Of a DNA stretch of 32,976 bases, positions 15,643 through 23,922 are shown piece after piece. Made by a program: the position numbers and the translations under genes. Position 1 is the first letter of the stretch. The number at the start of each line of letters is the position of its first letter. Source of the stretch: Bacillota bacterium. GTDB lineage: Bacteria > Bacillota > Dethiobacteria > DTU022. The DNA lies in the NCBI GenBank assembly GCA_018400435.1, contig JAGYMW010000021.1:1-32976 (forward strand). Reading direction: 5' to 3'. The notes below the pieces were generated by a model. The model worked only from the letters and a program-made list of their open reading frames with translations, made no database searches and had not been told where the DNA came from.

Positions 15643-16373
15643 GAATCCTTTAAAAATAACCTTGATTTGATTTCGCCAAGGTCGAGATAATAGGTTAAGA
15701 AGCCGGCACTCACGGTTGCCAGTTCCTTTTTCTGATTGGACAGCGGGCGAAGCAGGCCAACCTGTGAAAGGGGCGCTTCCACTAACCGCCTGATCAGAGC
15801 CAGGGTGCCCCGGTCGATATTAATTGCATCGGCGGTGCGGCAGCGGCTGCAGAGCATGCCGCCCTGCCGCGGGCTGAAAGCGGTCACGTGATGTTCACCA
15901 CAGTTGATACAGCTGACAAGGTGGGGGCTGTAACCGGCAGCATGGGCAAGCTTAAGTTCGAAGGATCGGCTGAGGAGAAAACGATCCACGTCCTCTCCGA
16001 ACAGGCTCCAGGCTTCCAGGAGGTGGTCAAAGATTTCAGGGCACGGCTCCTCGCCTGAAATGAGGCGGTCCGTGAGCTCGGAGAAGTAAAGGCCGTAAGC
16101 ATAGAGATCGGGGTTTTCCCTGAACCAGTTGAACCGCTCGATGGTATCCTGGCCGGTAATTATGGGCCATGTCTTACCGCGATGAAAAGTGTAGCGGCCG
16201 TGGGTAAAGAGATCCACGCCGGCGGCCAGCTTGCTTTTGACCCTGCGGGCACCGCGGGCAACTGCTTCAAATTTACCCTCCTCCCTGGTCAGCAGGGTAA
16301 TGAGCCTGTCTGCTTCTCCCAGAACCCGGGTGCGCAGAACAAGGCCTTCCGCCTTGAACAGCTTTTCTTTCAA
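15639..16373 (-). CDS. recO: DNA repair protein RecO
   Basis: A 244-residue recombination mediator that loads RecA on SSB-coated gaps together with RecR. It has the N-terminal OB fold (LFKAEGLVLRTRVLGEADRL) and a helical C-terminal half with a four-cysteine zinc site (CINC ... CSRC, about 155-183). The start is TTG at 16373, with AAGGAG about 10 nt upstream; no ATG is available in frame nearby. It lies 30 bp after era, as in other Bacillota, but the small yqzL gene usual between them in Bacillus is absent. Its stop codon falls within repeat copy B. Confidence 0.95.
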   Translation of the reverse strand: MKEKLFKAEGLVLRTRVLGEADRLITLLTREEGKFEAVARGARRVKSKLAAGVDLFTHGRYTFHRGKTWPIITGQDTIERFNWFRENPDLYAYGLYFSELTDRLISGEEPCPEIFDHLLEAWSLFGEDVDRFLLSRSFELKLAHAAGYSPHLVSCINCGEHHVTAFSPRQGGMLCSRCRTADAINIDRGTLALIRRLVEAPLSQVGLLRPLSNQKKELATVSAGFLTYYLDLGEIKSRLFLKDS

Positions 16374-16403
16374 TGAAAATGCACTCCTTCGATCCGCTCT
16401 TTT

Positions 16404-17288
16404 TTACCTGTACCCCAGGCGGTGCAGTTCATCCTCCCGGTTGCGCCAGTCTTTTTTCTCTTTAACCCGCAGATCAAGGTAGATATGACGGCCGAGTATA
16501 GCTTCCAGTTCCTGCCTCGCCATTATACCAACCTGTTTAAGTTTGCTCCCCTTTTTACCAACGATGATGCCGATTTGTGATTTTCGCTCAACAAAAATTT
16601 CGGCGCGGATGTCGAGTAAATCTTCGGTTTGGCGCAGCGACATCTCTTCAACCACCACGGCGATGGAAAAAGGAATTTCCTGCCTGGTAAGATTGATGAT
16701 CTTTTCCCTAATTATTTCGGCGGCAATGAACTTTTCCGGTTGATCGGTCACCATTTCAGGAGGGTAGTACTGCGGCCCTTCGGGCATTATTGCCAGTGAA
16801 GCATCAACAAAACATTCCAGGTTGATTTTCTTCAAAGCAGAAAGGGTAAAAAGATCATCGAAGGAGCAGAGTTCTTTATAACGGCTGATGTTTTTAGCCA
16901 GAGGTTCGGGTGCAACCAGATCTGCTTTATTTAAAACCAGGAAAACAGGGCTTTCAATCATCTCGAGAAACTCTGCAATATAGGCATCGCCCCTGCCGGG
17001 AGGGTTGTTTGCTTCCACCACGAAACAGATCAAATCAACCTCCTGCATGGTTGCCCTTGCCATATGTACCATCGCCGAACCCAGCAGGTGCTTCGGTTTG
17101 TGCAATCCTGGAGTGTCGATGTAAATGATCTGTCCTTCCGGCCTGGTCAAAACTGCCCGAATCTGGTTCCGGGTAGTCTGGGGCCGATCCGATGTGATTG
17201 CTATTTTTTCGCCAACCAGGCTGTTGAGCAAAGTCGACTTGCCCACATTGGGCCTTCCAATCAAAGCGGCAAATCCCGATTTATGCAT
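16404..17288 (-). CDS. era: GTPase Era
   Basis: A 294-residue essential GTPase that binds the 3' end of 16S rRNA and assists 30S assembly. G1 is GRPNVGKST (11-19), G3 is DTPGLHKPKH and G4 is NKAD. The C-terminal KH RNA-binding domain carries IVGKKGSKLKQVG. ATG at 17288 has GAGGG 6 nt upstream. It sits in the ybeY-dgkA-cdd-era-recO run. YbeY and Era both act on 16S rRNA, which fits co-expression. Confidence 0.97.
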   Translation of the reverse strand: MHKSGFAALIGRPNVGKSTLLNSLVGEKIAITSDRPQTTRNQIRAVLTRPEGQIIYIDTPGLHKPKHLLGSAMVHMARATMQEVDLICFVVEANNPPGRGDAYIAEFLEMIESPVFLVLNKADLVAPEPLAKNISRYKELCSFDDLFTLSALKKINLECFVDASLAIMPEGPQYYPPEMVTDQPEKFIAAEIIREKIINLTRQEIPFSIAVVVEEMSLRQTEDLLDIRAEIFVERKSQIGIIVGKKGSKLKQVGIMARQELEAILGRHIYLDLRVKEKKDWRNREDELHRLGYR

Positions 17289-17308
17289 ACAATACCCTCT
17301 TATTTTTT

Positions 17309-18133
17309 CTAATTGATGACCGTTTTCAGATCGAGCACCGGTGTCCCATTGATCAGGTCCAGTCCCCTGACTATCAGCCGATTACGATCCACTGCCACAA
17401 TTTCTCCTGTTGACTGGGCAATGGCATTGGGACGGTGCGGGGAGTGGCAGGCAAAGATACCATAATTTTTGTTTCCCCTGCCCCTGCGCCTGTCTTTAAG
17501 GGTAAATCCACGGGATAGATGCAGGTAAGCAATAACCGTTATTTTTTCCTCTTCATCGACCCGGTAGAGTCCTTCTTCCAACTCAGGATCAATTATTACC
17601 TGCGAAATCAGTTCCCGGTAATTATCCGGTATATCCTTCGGGTTTTGAAAATTATTGACCACATAACCGATGGGGGTAAACGATACCGGCAGGCGCCATA
17701 GATCTTCTTCTTCCTCCTCCCGGTTCCCAGCCACAGGGTTGTCGGCCCATGCCGACCCTCCGAAAGGCTCCGGCAGGAGATCGAGAAGGGACATCACCGT
17801 CGTTTCTCCCGCCAGGTTACCCATGATCACTTCAACGTTCCCGGCTGTTTCCCAAATTACCTGCCGGCAGGCACCGCAGGGAACCGGCGGAGGAGTACAA
17901 TCGGCAATAACGGCAATTTTACTGAATCGGCGATAGCCGTAATGAACAGCGGTCCAGCAGGCTAACCTTTCGGCGCAAACAGTCAATCCCAGTGAAGCAT
18001 TCTCGATGTTGCTGCCGGTTATAACGCTGCCTTCCTCCGTAAGTAAAGCCGCTCCCACCAAAAAGTGTGAATAGGGCGCATAGCCTTTCAGGCGCGCCGC
18101 CCGCGCAATGGCCAGTAAGGTTTTGCTTTTCAC
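17309..18133 (-). CDS. Cytidine deaminase fused to a TrmO/TsaA-type tRNA methyltransferase domain
   Basis: One uninterrupted frame of 274 residues codes for two enzymes. Residues 1 to about 127 are cytidine deaminase (Cdd), which turns cytidine or deoxycytidine into the uridine form. Zinc site C53-A-E55 and PCGAC (C86, C89) are intact, and the length is normal. An acidic linker (EEEEED, about 139-144) leads to a TsaA/TrmO domain (about 150-274), with FTPIGYV, the signature HSPHRPNAIAQSTGE and DLINGTPVLDLK. TrmO methylates N6 of t6A37 in tRNA-Thr using SAM. The cdd position between dgkA and era is ancestral, so the second domain was added to it. The start is probably GTG at 18133, giving a family-like N-terminus, with AGAGG 12 nt upstream. 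GTG at 18145 is possible. The fusion is a direct observation; activity of both halves is inferred. Confidence 0.9.
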   Translation of the reverse strand: MKSKTLLAIARAARLKGYAPYSHFLVGAALLTEEGSVITGSNIENASLGLTVCAERLACWTAVHYGYRRFSKIAVIADCTPPPVPCGACRQVIWETAGNVEVIMGNLAGETTVMSLLDLLPEPFGGSAWADNPVAGNREEEEEDLWRLPVSFTPIGYVVNNFQNPKDIPDNYRELISQVIIDPELEEGLYRVDEEEKITVIAYLHLSRGFTLKDRRRGRGNKNYGIFACHSPHRPNAIAQSTGEIVAVDRNRLIVRGLDLINGTPVLDLKTVIN

Positions 18134-18156
18134 CGGGCAAAGCACCTCTCTTCAAT

Positions 18157-19215
18157 TTATTCGGCATGCATATAAGCCGACAGTTTGATAAAACCGGAGT
18201 GGCTGATACTAAAAACGAGGCCTCTTTTATCTTCAAGTTCTTCGATGATAATGCTCAGGCCGCTGATCAGCAGATCCGGGTCGCCAACGGCTTCAATGGT
18301 AACAGGGTTAGTGGGGATCTGCTGATAATTAACCATAATTAGAGGCCCGGTACATCGAATGGCACTGGTAACCGTCAGTCTTTGGCCACCCACAGTAACC
18401 CCGCGCGCTCCCGCACTGAAAAGTTCGTTTACGATGTCCCGAATATCAGCATCGTGCACAAGAGTACTGCTTCCCCCGGATTCCATAGCATCGTAAATCT
18501 TCAGGGTGATCCCTGGTCCGACAAGTTCCGTCAGACCGGCCTGGGCCCGCAGTTCATGCAACCTCAGACGTAGTGAATTAAGATCTTCGTTGAGAGCTTC
18601 CATTTGTTCTTCCGTTGTCTGTGGAATTACCATGGCGGCAGTGCCATCAACAATTTCAAGATCAATGCTCTTTTCGCCAAAACAGCGTTCCCGGGTTAAA
18701 ATTGTATTAATTTTCTGGACGGTATAGGATTCCAAAAATTGATCGGGGTAAATATCGACCTTACCTTCGGTAACTCTAATATATAAATGCGTTTTGTCCA
18801 CAGTTCCCTTAACCGTAGCATCTTCATTAACAGCAGCCAGAACCTTATCCTTTGACAGCTCGTCAGCTTCCCTGATAATTATTTCCCGGGCACAGCGACC
18901 CTGGTTGAGGATAGATTGAATCAGATCATCACTGGTTACAGCCAGATCCACGGCATAGTTATATTCCGCCAGAGCTTCCCTGACCTCAGGGACATTGTAT
19001 ACTTCCATATCATTGGCCAGGAGGTGAATATAATCTGATAAATCATGGGCCAGTTCCTGTTTGTAAGAAAAAAGGTTATCGGCAGCTCTGACACTGGAAA
19101 TGATAAAATAGTAACCGAGAGCTATGAGGATGGTATTGATCAGAACAACAATCAGGATTACCATCTGCACCTTACCGATACTGGAAAAACGGCGACGGTC
19201 CGAATACCCGGACAT
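18157..19215 (-). CDS. DUF881 (YlxW/YlxX-like) membrane-anchored protein
   Basis: 352 residues. A short cytoplasmic N-terminus is followed by one membrane helix (about 18-42) and an extracytoplasmic part with a coiled-coil-like stretch (EEQMEALNEDLNSLRLRLHE, about 202-221). The C-terminal DUF881 domain has GPGITLKIYDA, the VHDADIRDIVNEL segment, and AGARGVTVGGQRL. The family has no firm biochemical role; its genes often lie near cell-division loci in Bacillota. Placement between dgkA and cdd is unusual and there is no homologue at this point in B. subtilis. It has a longer N-terminal half than YlxW/YlxX. ATG at 19215 has AGGGGG about 12 nt upstream, which is a long gap. Confidence 0.75.
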   Translation of the reverse strand: MSGYSDRRRFSSIGKVQMVILIVVLINTILIALGYYFIISSVRAADNLFSYKQELAHDLSDYIHLLANDMEVYNVPEVREALAEYNYAVDLAVTSDDLIQSILNQGRCAREIIIREADELSKDKVLAAVNEDATVKGTVDKTHLYIRVTEGKVDIYPDQFLESYTVQKINTILTRERCFGEKSIDLEIVDGTAAMVIPQTTEEQMEALNEDLNSLRLRLHELRAQAGLTELVGPGITLKIYDAMESGGSSTLVHDADIRDIVNELFSAGARGVTVGGQRLTVTSAIRCTGPLIMVNYQQIPTNPVTIEAVGDPDLLISGLSIIIEELEDKRGLVFSISHSGFIKLSAYMHAE

Positions 19216-19251
19216 ACTTAAGTCAATCCCCCTGTATAATTTATTGGTTCT

Positions 19252-19617
19252 TTAAAACCCTCCAACAATAGACCATAAGGGCACACCCAGAACAGCAATC
19301 CCCACTGCCACAGCATAGACAACAGCAAGTAAAACGGCCCCTGCAGCAACATCTTTGGACTTTTGAGCCAGGTGATTTCGCTTTTTTGTATAAAGATCAA
19401 TCGTCTTTTCAACGGACGTATTAAAGGTTTCGGCAACCAGGACCAGCGCTACTGCAGTAATCAGGAAAAGCATGTTCGTAAGTCCAACCCTGAAAATTAA
19501 ACCGGCTGCCAGGGCAACAGTCCCCGCCAGGCTGTGAATAGTCATATTCCGCTGCGTCCTAAAACAATAAATCAGGCCGATGCAGGCATTCTTCAGGCTT
19601 CTTTGGATCTCTCTCAT
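19252..19617 (-). CDS. dgkA: Diacylglycerol/undecaprenol kinase DgkA
   Basis: A 121-residue integral membrane kinase with three membrane helices. The family signature AETFNTSVEKTID (catalytic Glu and Asn) and the following KSKDVAAGAVLL are clear. In Gram-positive bacteria this family phosphorylates undecaprenol, feeding cell-wall lipid carrier pools. ATG at 19617 has GGAGG 10 nt upstream and overlaps the ybeY stop by 4 bp. The ybeY-dgkA-cdd-era order is conserved in Bacillota. Confidence 0.95.
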   Translation of the reverse strand: MREIQRSLKNACIGLIYCFRTQRNMTIHSLAGTVALAAGLIFRVGLTNMLFLITAVALVLVAETFNTSVEKTIDLYTKKRNHLAQKSKDVAAGAVLLAVVYAVAVGIAVLGVPLWSIVGGF

Positions 19618-20093
19618 TCTCTTTCTTCCTCCGCCCGGAAACCGGCATACTTTCTTAGCAGTTCCTGTTCCTTCTTCCGCATCAGGGCGGCATCCCTCTC
19701 TCCTTCATGATCGAATCCAAGCAGATGGAGCATGCCGTGGATGGCCAGCAGCAAGATCTCCTTTTCCGGCGAATGCCCGGCTTCTTCTGCCTGTTCACAG
19801 GCTCGATCGATGGAAATATAAATGTCTCCAAAGGCAAACTCTTTTTCATGCTCTTGATCAAGATCGTTTTCTGAATCATAATATGAAAAGGAGAGAACAT
19901 CGGTCGAAATGTCCCTGTCTCTAAAACGATGGTTCAGATCATGAAGATAGTTGTCGCCGGCTATAATCACCGCCGTTTCACCGCTCTCCAGATTATATTC
20001 TGCCAGCAACTCGCTGACCATCCTGTTCAGATTTTCGGTGACGGCCTCAGCGAGAACCTCGTTCTCTTTTAGAAAAGTTACAGTTACACTCAT
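19614..20093 (-). CDS. ybeY: Endoribonuclease YbeY
   Basis: A 159-residue metal-dependent endoribonuclease used in 16S rRNA 3' maturation and ribosome quality control. The zinc motif HGMLHLLGFDHE supplies H119, H123 and H129, and DVLSFSYYD precedes it. The length is typical. ATG at 20093 overlaps the pgpH stop by 4 bp and has only a weak ribosome site, so its translation probably depends on coupling to pgpH. Confidence 0.96.
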   Translation of the reverse strand: MSVTVTFLKENEVLAEAVTENLNRMVSELLAEYNLESGETAVIIAGDNYLHDLNHRFRDRDISTDVLSFSYYDSENDLDQEHEKEFAFGDIYISIDRACEQAEEAGHSPEKEILLLAIHGMLHLLGFDHEGERDAALMRKKEQELLRKYAGFRAEEERE

Positions 20094-22201
20094 CTGGCAG
20101 CTCTGCTCCTTTCGATTTCCGCTTTTAGCTCTTTTTCCGGATATTCAATCCGCGAATGATAGATGCCGGACATGATGTAAATAAAAACATCGGCTATGAT
20201 GTCAAGCTCTTTCAGGGTCAGATCGCTCTGGTCAAGCTGTCCGTCTTCCAGTTTTTCCTTAATCATCCGCCGTATCATCACTTCAATCCGGTTGCTGGTT
20301 GGCTTGTTTAAAGAACGCACTCCCGCCTCTACGGTATCAGCCAGCATAATGATGGCTGCCTCTTTGGTCTGCGGTTTCGGCCCTTCGTAGCGGAATTTTT
20401 CAGCTGCAATCTTGTCTGCTCCATTTTGCTCACAAGCCTGCTGGTAGAAAAAAGAAATCATGCTGGTACCGTGATGCTGCCCGGCTATATCAATAATGGG
20501 CTCCGGCAGACGGTATTTCCGCCCCATCTCCATCCCATCTTTGGGATGAGCCCCGATAATCAGGGCACTGAGATTGGGCGACAATTTTTGATGAGGGTTC
20601 TCTCCCGAAAGCTGGTTTTCAGAAAAGAAATAGGGCCGTTTCAATTTGCCAATATCATGATAATAAGAACCGACCCTGGTCAGAAGAGAATCGGCCTTAA
20701 GCCGGTCAGCTGCGGCCTCGGCCAGGTTCGAAACCATCATACTGTGATAATAAGTACCCGGAGCCTTGAGAAGCATTTCCCGCAGCAAAGGATGGTTGGG
20801 GTTTGACAACTCCAGAAGTGTAATGGCCGTAGTCACCCCGAACAGGCTTTCCAGGAAGGGCAGAAGGCCGATGGCTACCACGGCGGAAAAAATACCGTTG
20901 CCCACCCCGGCAATGGCGCTGTAGCTAAAATTGATCAGCGAATCCGTTTCCATGCTCATGTTTCTGAAAAAGAGATAAGCTGCCAGGATCAAGGTAAGAT
21001 TGGTGGCCGATACATAAAATCCAGCTCGGGCCAGGTCACTGCGCTGGCTAAGCCTGGTCACTGCATAAATTGAAGCCAGCCCACCCATCAAAGCCACCAG
21101 GATGTAAGAAAATTCACCGCCGGTGATCAGTCCGACCATTAAAACAAGAGCCAGGTTGTTGATCAGAGCCAGCTTGTAACCGAATAGGACTGTGATCAGA
21201 ATTACACCCATAGCCACTGGAATAAAAAATCCCGAAAAATAGGAAGCCGCTACGGAAAAAACGAGGGTCACGAAAAACACCAGTCCCATCAACAAAAGTA
21301 AAGAGGGACTGTTAAAGACATCGTTGACAAAAATGTAAATGTAACCTCCAACCAGGACAAAGACTACAGCCAGCAGCATAAAAAGACCGATATAGGCCTG
21401 GTAATCGGCCTGCTGACCCTTGATCAGGCCGAGATCTTCAAGCAAGGTATACTGATACTCGGTAACCGGTTCTCCCTCGCTGATGATAAGAGTGTCGCGG
21501 AAAACAATCACCGGCTCAACCTGTCGTCTGGCCAGTTCGCGGTCCTCTTCAGTAGCTATGTCATTATAGAACATATTCTGTTCCACCAGAGGCTCAACCA
21601 GTGTTTCAGCAATTCTTTTTAAATCGGCGCTGACCGGGTAAAGGGCAATTTCCTGATCCAGCCGGCGGCGAGCCAACGCTTCTTCGTTTTCTTTGATTCC
21701 CTGTTCAAAAACGTCACGGACCGAGTTGTTTAATCTTTCCTGCAGATCTCTCAGCGTATCTGTATCGGTTAGCAAGGCCTCTATCGCTGAAAGGGGAAGA
21801 TCATTGCCGACTATGCTTTCGAGGATTTCCATTTTTTCTTCGCGCTCCAGCTCCGGATCTTCTGTAATGTCAAGGACATCGTCAAAAAAGACTCCAATTT
21901 CATCCAGAGCCCGATCGAGGACTTCGGAATCGTAATCGAAAACTTCTTCCACTGATTCAGCAGCATCCTGGCGGCGCTCTTCAGTAGCATATTCGTCGAC
22001 AGCATCGCGGGGGGCAAAAATCGTCTGCGGGCTCGGGCGGCCCACATTGATATCCAGGCGGGCGGGCATGCTGACAAAAGCCAGCAGTAAATAAATGGCC
22101 GCAAAAAGGATTACAACGAGGAAAAATTTCTGCAAACCTTTACTGTCTCTGAAAGAAATGGCGCGGGTAAATATCTCTTTCCAATCAGTCTTTTTCTTCA
22201 T
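20090..22201 (-). CDS. pgpH: 7TM-HD domain phosphohydrolase, probable c-di-AMP phosphodiesterase (PgpH/YqfF)
   Basis: 703 residues. One N-terminal membrane helix (about 25-45) precedes a long extracellular domain (7TMR-HDED type, about 50-260), a bundle of membrane helices (about 270-455) and a cytoplasmic HD domain. Metal-binding residues are visible: H486 (TYYHSMM), H515-D516 (YYHDIGK), H552 and the paired H576-H577 (GQHHGTS). The family degrades c-di-AMP, a messenger controlling potassium and osmotic balance. ATG at 22201 lies inside the end of phoH (17-bp overlap) with AAAGGA 7 nt upstream. It is translationally coupled to phoH and ybeY. Confidence 0.93.
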   Translation of the reverse strand: MKKKTDWKEIFTRAISFRDSKGLQKFFLVVILFAAIYLLLAFVSMPARLDINVGRPSPQTIFAPRDAVDEYATEERRQDAAESVEEVFDYDSEVLDRALDEIGVFFDDVLDITEDPELEREEKMEILESIVGNDLPLSAIEALLTDTDTLRDLQERLNNSVRDVFEQGIKENEEALARRRLDQEIALYPVSADLKRIAETLVEPLVEQNMFYNDIATEEDRELARRQVEPVIVFRDTLIISEGEPVTEYQYTLLEDLGLIKGQQADYQAYIGLFMLLAVVFVLVGGYIYIFVNDVFNSPSLLLLMGLVFFVTLVFSVAASYFSGFFIPVAMGVILITVLFGYKLALINNLALVLMVGLITGGEFSYILVALMGGLASIYAVTRLSQRSDLARAGFYVSATNLTLILAAYLFFRNMSMETDSLINFSYSAIAGVGNGIFSAVVAIGLLPFLESLFGVTTAITLLELSNPNHPLLREMLLKAPGTYYHSMMVSNLAEAAADRLKADSLLTRVGSYYHDIGKLKRPYFFSENQLSGENPHQKLSPNLSALIIGAHPKDGMEMGRKYRLPEPIIDIAGQHHGTSMISFFYQQACEQNGADKIAAEKFRYEGPKPQTKEAAIIMLADTVEAGVRSLNKPTSNRIEVMIRRMIKEKLEDGQLDQSDLTLKELDIIADVFIYIMSGIYHSRIEYPEKELKAEIERSRAAR

Positions 22202-23225
22202 AGCCGTTCCTTTCTTTACCTTTCCGTTCCTTTAAAGCTTCATATTCTTCATAAGCCTTTATGATACTCTGGACCAGCGGGTGCCTGACCACATCTTTTT
22301 CAGTCAGGTAAACCAGGGCAATCCCTTCGATGCCGGCCAGGATACGGGATGCTTCTTCCAGCCCGGAATAACGACCTTTCGGCAGATCAACCTGGGTAAT
22401 ATCGCCGGTAATTACCGCCTTTGAGCCAAAACCGAGCCGGGTAAGAAACATTTTCATCTGTTCAGGAGTAGCATTCTGACCTTCGTCAAGAATAACGAAG
22501 GAATCATCAAGGGTCCGGCCCCTCATGTAGGCAAGGGGAGCAATTTCGATCACTCCTCTTTCCCGATATTTTTGGAATACATCGATTCCCAGCAAGTCAT
22601 AGAGCCCGTCGTAAATGGGACGCAGGTATGGATCGACCTTTTCCTGAAAATCCCCGGGCAGAAAACCGAGATGCTCGCCTGCTTCAACCGCCGGCCGGGT
22701 TAATATGAGGCGCTGGACCTGCTTGTTTTTCAAAGCATCAACGGCCATGGCCAGGGCCAGGTATGTTTTTCCCGTTCCGGCCGGTCCGATTGAAAGAACT
22801 ACATCGTGACGCCTGATCGCTTCAAGATAGTGCTTCTGTCCTACCGTTTTTGGTCGAATCTGTTTCCCGCGTGGTGTCACCAGGAGTAAATCGCTGAAAA
22901 CGGTCCGAATTGATTCGACATCTCCTTCTGACGCCAGTTTTAAAGCATATTCAAATTCCCGGCCCGTCAGCAGGTGCCCCTTCCGTATATGTTCCAGCAA
23001 TTCCTGAAACATGCGATAAACCTGTTCCACATCTTCGGGGGAACCTTCAATGACCAGTTCGTGTCCTTTTGGAATAAGACGCACCGCAAAACAATCTTCG
23101 ATCAGGCGAAAATGACGGTCATGTTTTCCCAACAGCTGAACTGACTCGTCACCACCCTTTAAAACGACGGTACGGCTGCTTTTAATTTCAGACAAATTGA
23201 AACTTCTCCCTTCAATCTCGTTCAA
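22185..23225 (-). CDS. PhoH-like ATPase
   Basis: 346 residues. A divergent N-terminal RNA-binding-like segment is followed by a P-loop NTPase core: Walker A GPAGTGKT (147-154), Walker B FVILDEGQN (about 243-251), and AVITGDITQVDLP as sensor region. PhoH-like proteins are thought to be RNA-linked ATPases; they are genetically linked to ybeY in most bacteria. The start is TTG at 23225, with GGAGAG 9 nt upstream. A terminator and then a sigma-H-like promoter lie just upstream, so this gene starts the phoH-to-recO transcription unit. In sporulating Bacillota yqfC and yqfD usually sit directly upstream; neither is found here. Confidence 0.92.
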   Translation of the reverse strand: MNEIEGRSFNLSEIKSSRTVVLKGGDESVQLLGKHDRHFRLIEDCFAVRLIPKGHELVIEGSPEDVEQVYRMFQELLEHIRKGHLLTGREFEYALKLASEGDVESIRTVFSDLLLVTPRGKQIRPKTVGQKHYLEAIRRHDVVLSIGPAGTGKTYLALAMAVDALKNKQVQRLILTRPAVEAGEHLGFLPGDFQEKVDPYLRPIYDGLYDLLGIDVFQKYRERGVIEIAPLAYMRGRTLDDSFVILDEGQNATPEQMKMFLTRLGFGSKAVITGDITQVDLPKGRYSGLEEASRILAGIEGIALVYLTEKDVVRHPLVQSIIKAYEEYEALKERKGKERNGYEEKD

Positions 23226-23302
23226 GATTACTTTCTCTCCGGCGGCCCCGGTCGGGCAAGTCGATTCGGGGAAAAGGTGATTTTATATTTTATAAAATAG
23301 GG

Positions 23303-23331
23303 TACTTCGACGATATTTTTGATAATCCTTT
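23303..23331 (-). promoter_or_regulatory. Putative sigma-H promoter of the phoH operon
   Basis: Minus strand AAAGGATTA (23331-23323), an 11-nt spacer, then GTCGAAGTA (23311-23303). The -35 is a full match to the sigma-H pattern; the -10 has GAAG instead of GAAT. It follows the terminator at 23334-23358 directly and would give a leader of about 70 nt. Confidence 0.5.
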
Positions 23332-23333
23332 AA

Positions 23334-23358
23334 TGAAAAGACCGCCGGGTAAGCGGTC
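23334..23358 (-). terminator. Terminator after the floA-linked membrane protein
   Basis: GACCGC (23340-23345) pairs with GCGGTC (23353-23358) around a 7-nt loop, followed on the minus strand by TTTTC. The stem and T run are short, so termination may be partial. Confidence 0.65.
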
Positions 23359-23418
23359 AGTTTTTGCTTCATATCAATCGGTAATACTATTGCGATTGCT
23401 AAAAGACATCTTATCTTT

Positions 23419-23901
23419 TCAACGCCCCTTCCGCTGGGAGACCGGCGGTCCCATCACTTCGTGAAATACGATGGCTGCCACCAGAGAATCTTTATCTGTC
23501 AGGACCTGCCTGAGACTGTCTGTGAATGCTGGAGATTCGTTAATCTCTTTTTTGAATATCTCTGCCTCATCGCCTGAAGATTGCTCTTCTGGCATTACCA
23601 CCCTTTTACCGAAATCCCCATCGGCATGCTCATCAGCATCCTCATCTTCCTCATCATCATAGACCCATTCGCCATAGGGAGTCCGCTGATTTATCTCCTC
23701 CCCGGCAGCCTCTTCCCGCGGGAAAAGGTTGTAACGATCCACCGATTCCGGGGTCTCGCCAGGTTCTGACAGACCGACTCGTTCCCCGGCGGAAGCCCTC
23801 CCCGGAACAGGGTTGCTCTGTCTGTTTTTCATAGCTTTCATCAGGATGCTGAACAGGTTATAAAGGACGACCAGCACAATCAGGAAAATTATCCCGTCCA
23901 T
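23419..23901 (-). CDS. Single-pass membrane protein with acidic linker, unknown function
   Basis: 160 residues, not recognised as a named family. An N-terminal membrane helix (about 3-22) is followed by a low-complexity, strongly acidic middle (DDEEDEDADEHADGD, about 81-95). The conserved-looking C-terminal tail VAAIVFHEVMGPPVSQRKGR recalls the E-(I/V)-(L/M)-G-P-P tails I know from other short Clostridia membrane proteins. It is the last gene after nfeD and floA, 21 bp downstream of floA. GGAGG lies 13 nt before ATG, which is rather far. In B. subtilis an uncharacterised gene (yqfB) follows floA; equivalence is not shown. A link to the flotillin membrane scaffold is inferred from context. Confidence 0.75.
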   Translation of the reverse strand: MDGIIFLIVLVVLYNLFSILMKAMKNRQSNPVPGRASAGERVGLSEPGETPESVDRYNLFPREEAAGEEINQRTPYGEWVYDDEEDEDADEHADGDFGKRVVMPEEQSSGDEAEIFKKEINESPAFTDSLRQVLTDKDSLVAAIVFHEVMGPPVSQRKGR

Positions 23902-23922
23902 GATTATATTCAGACCTCCGTT

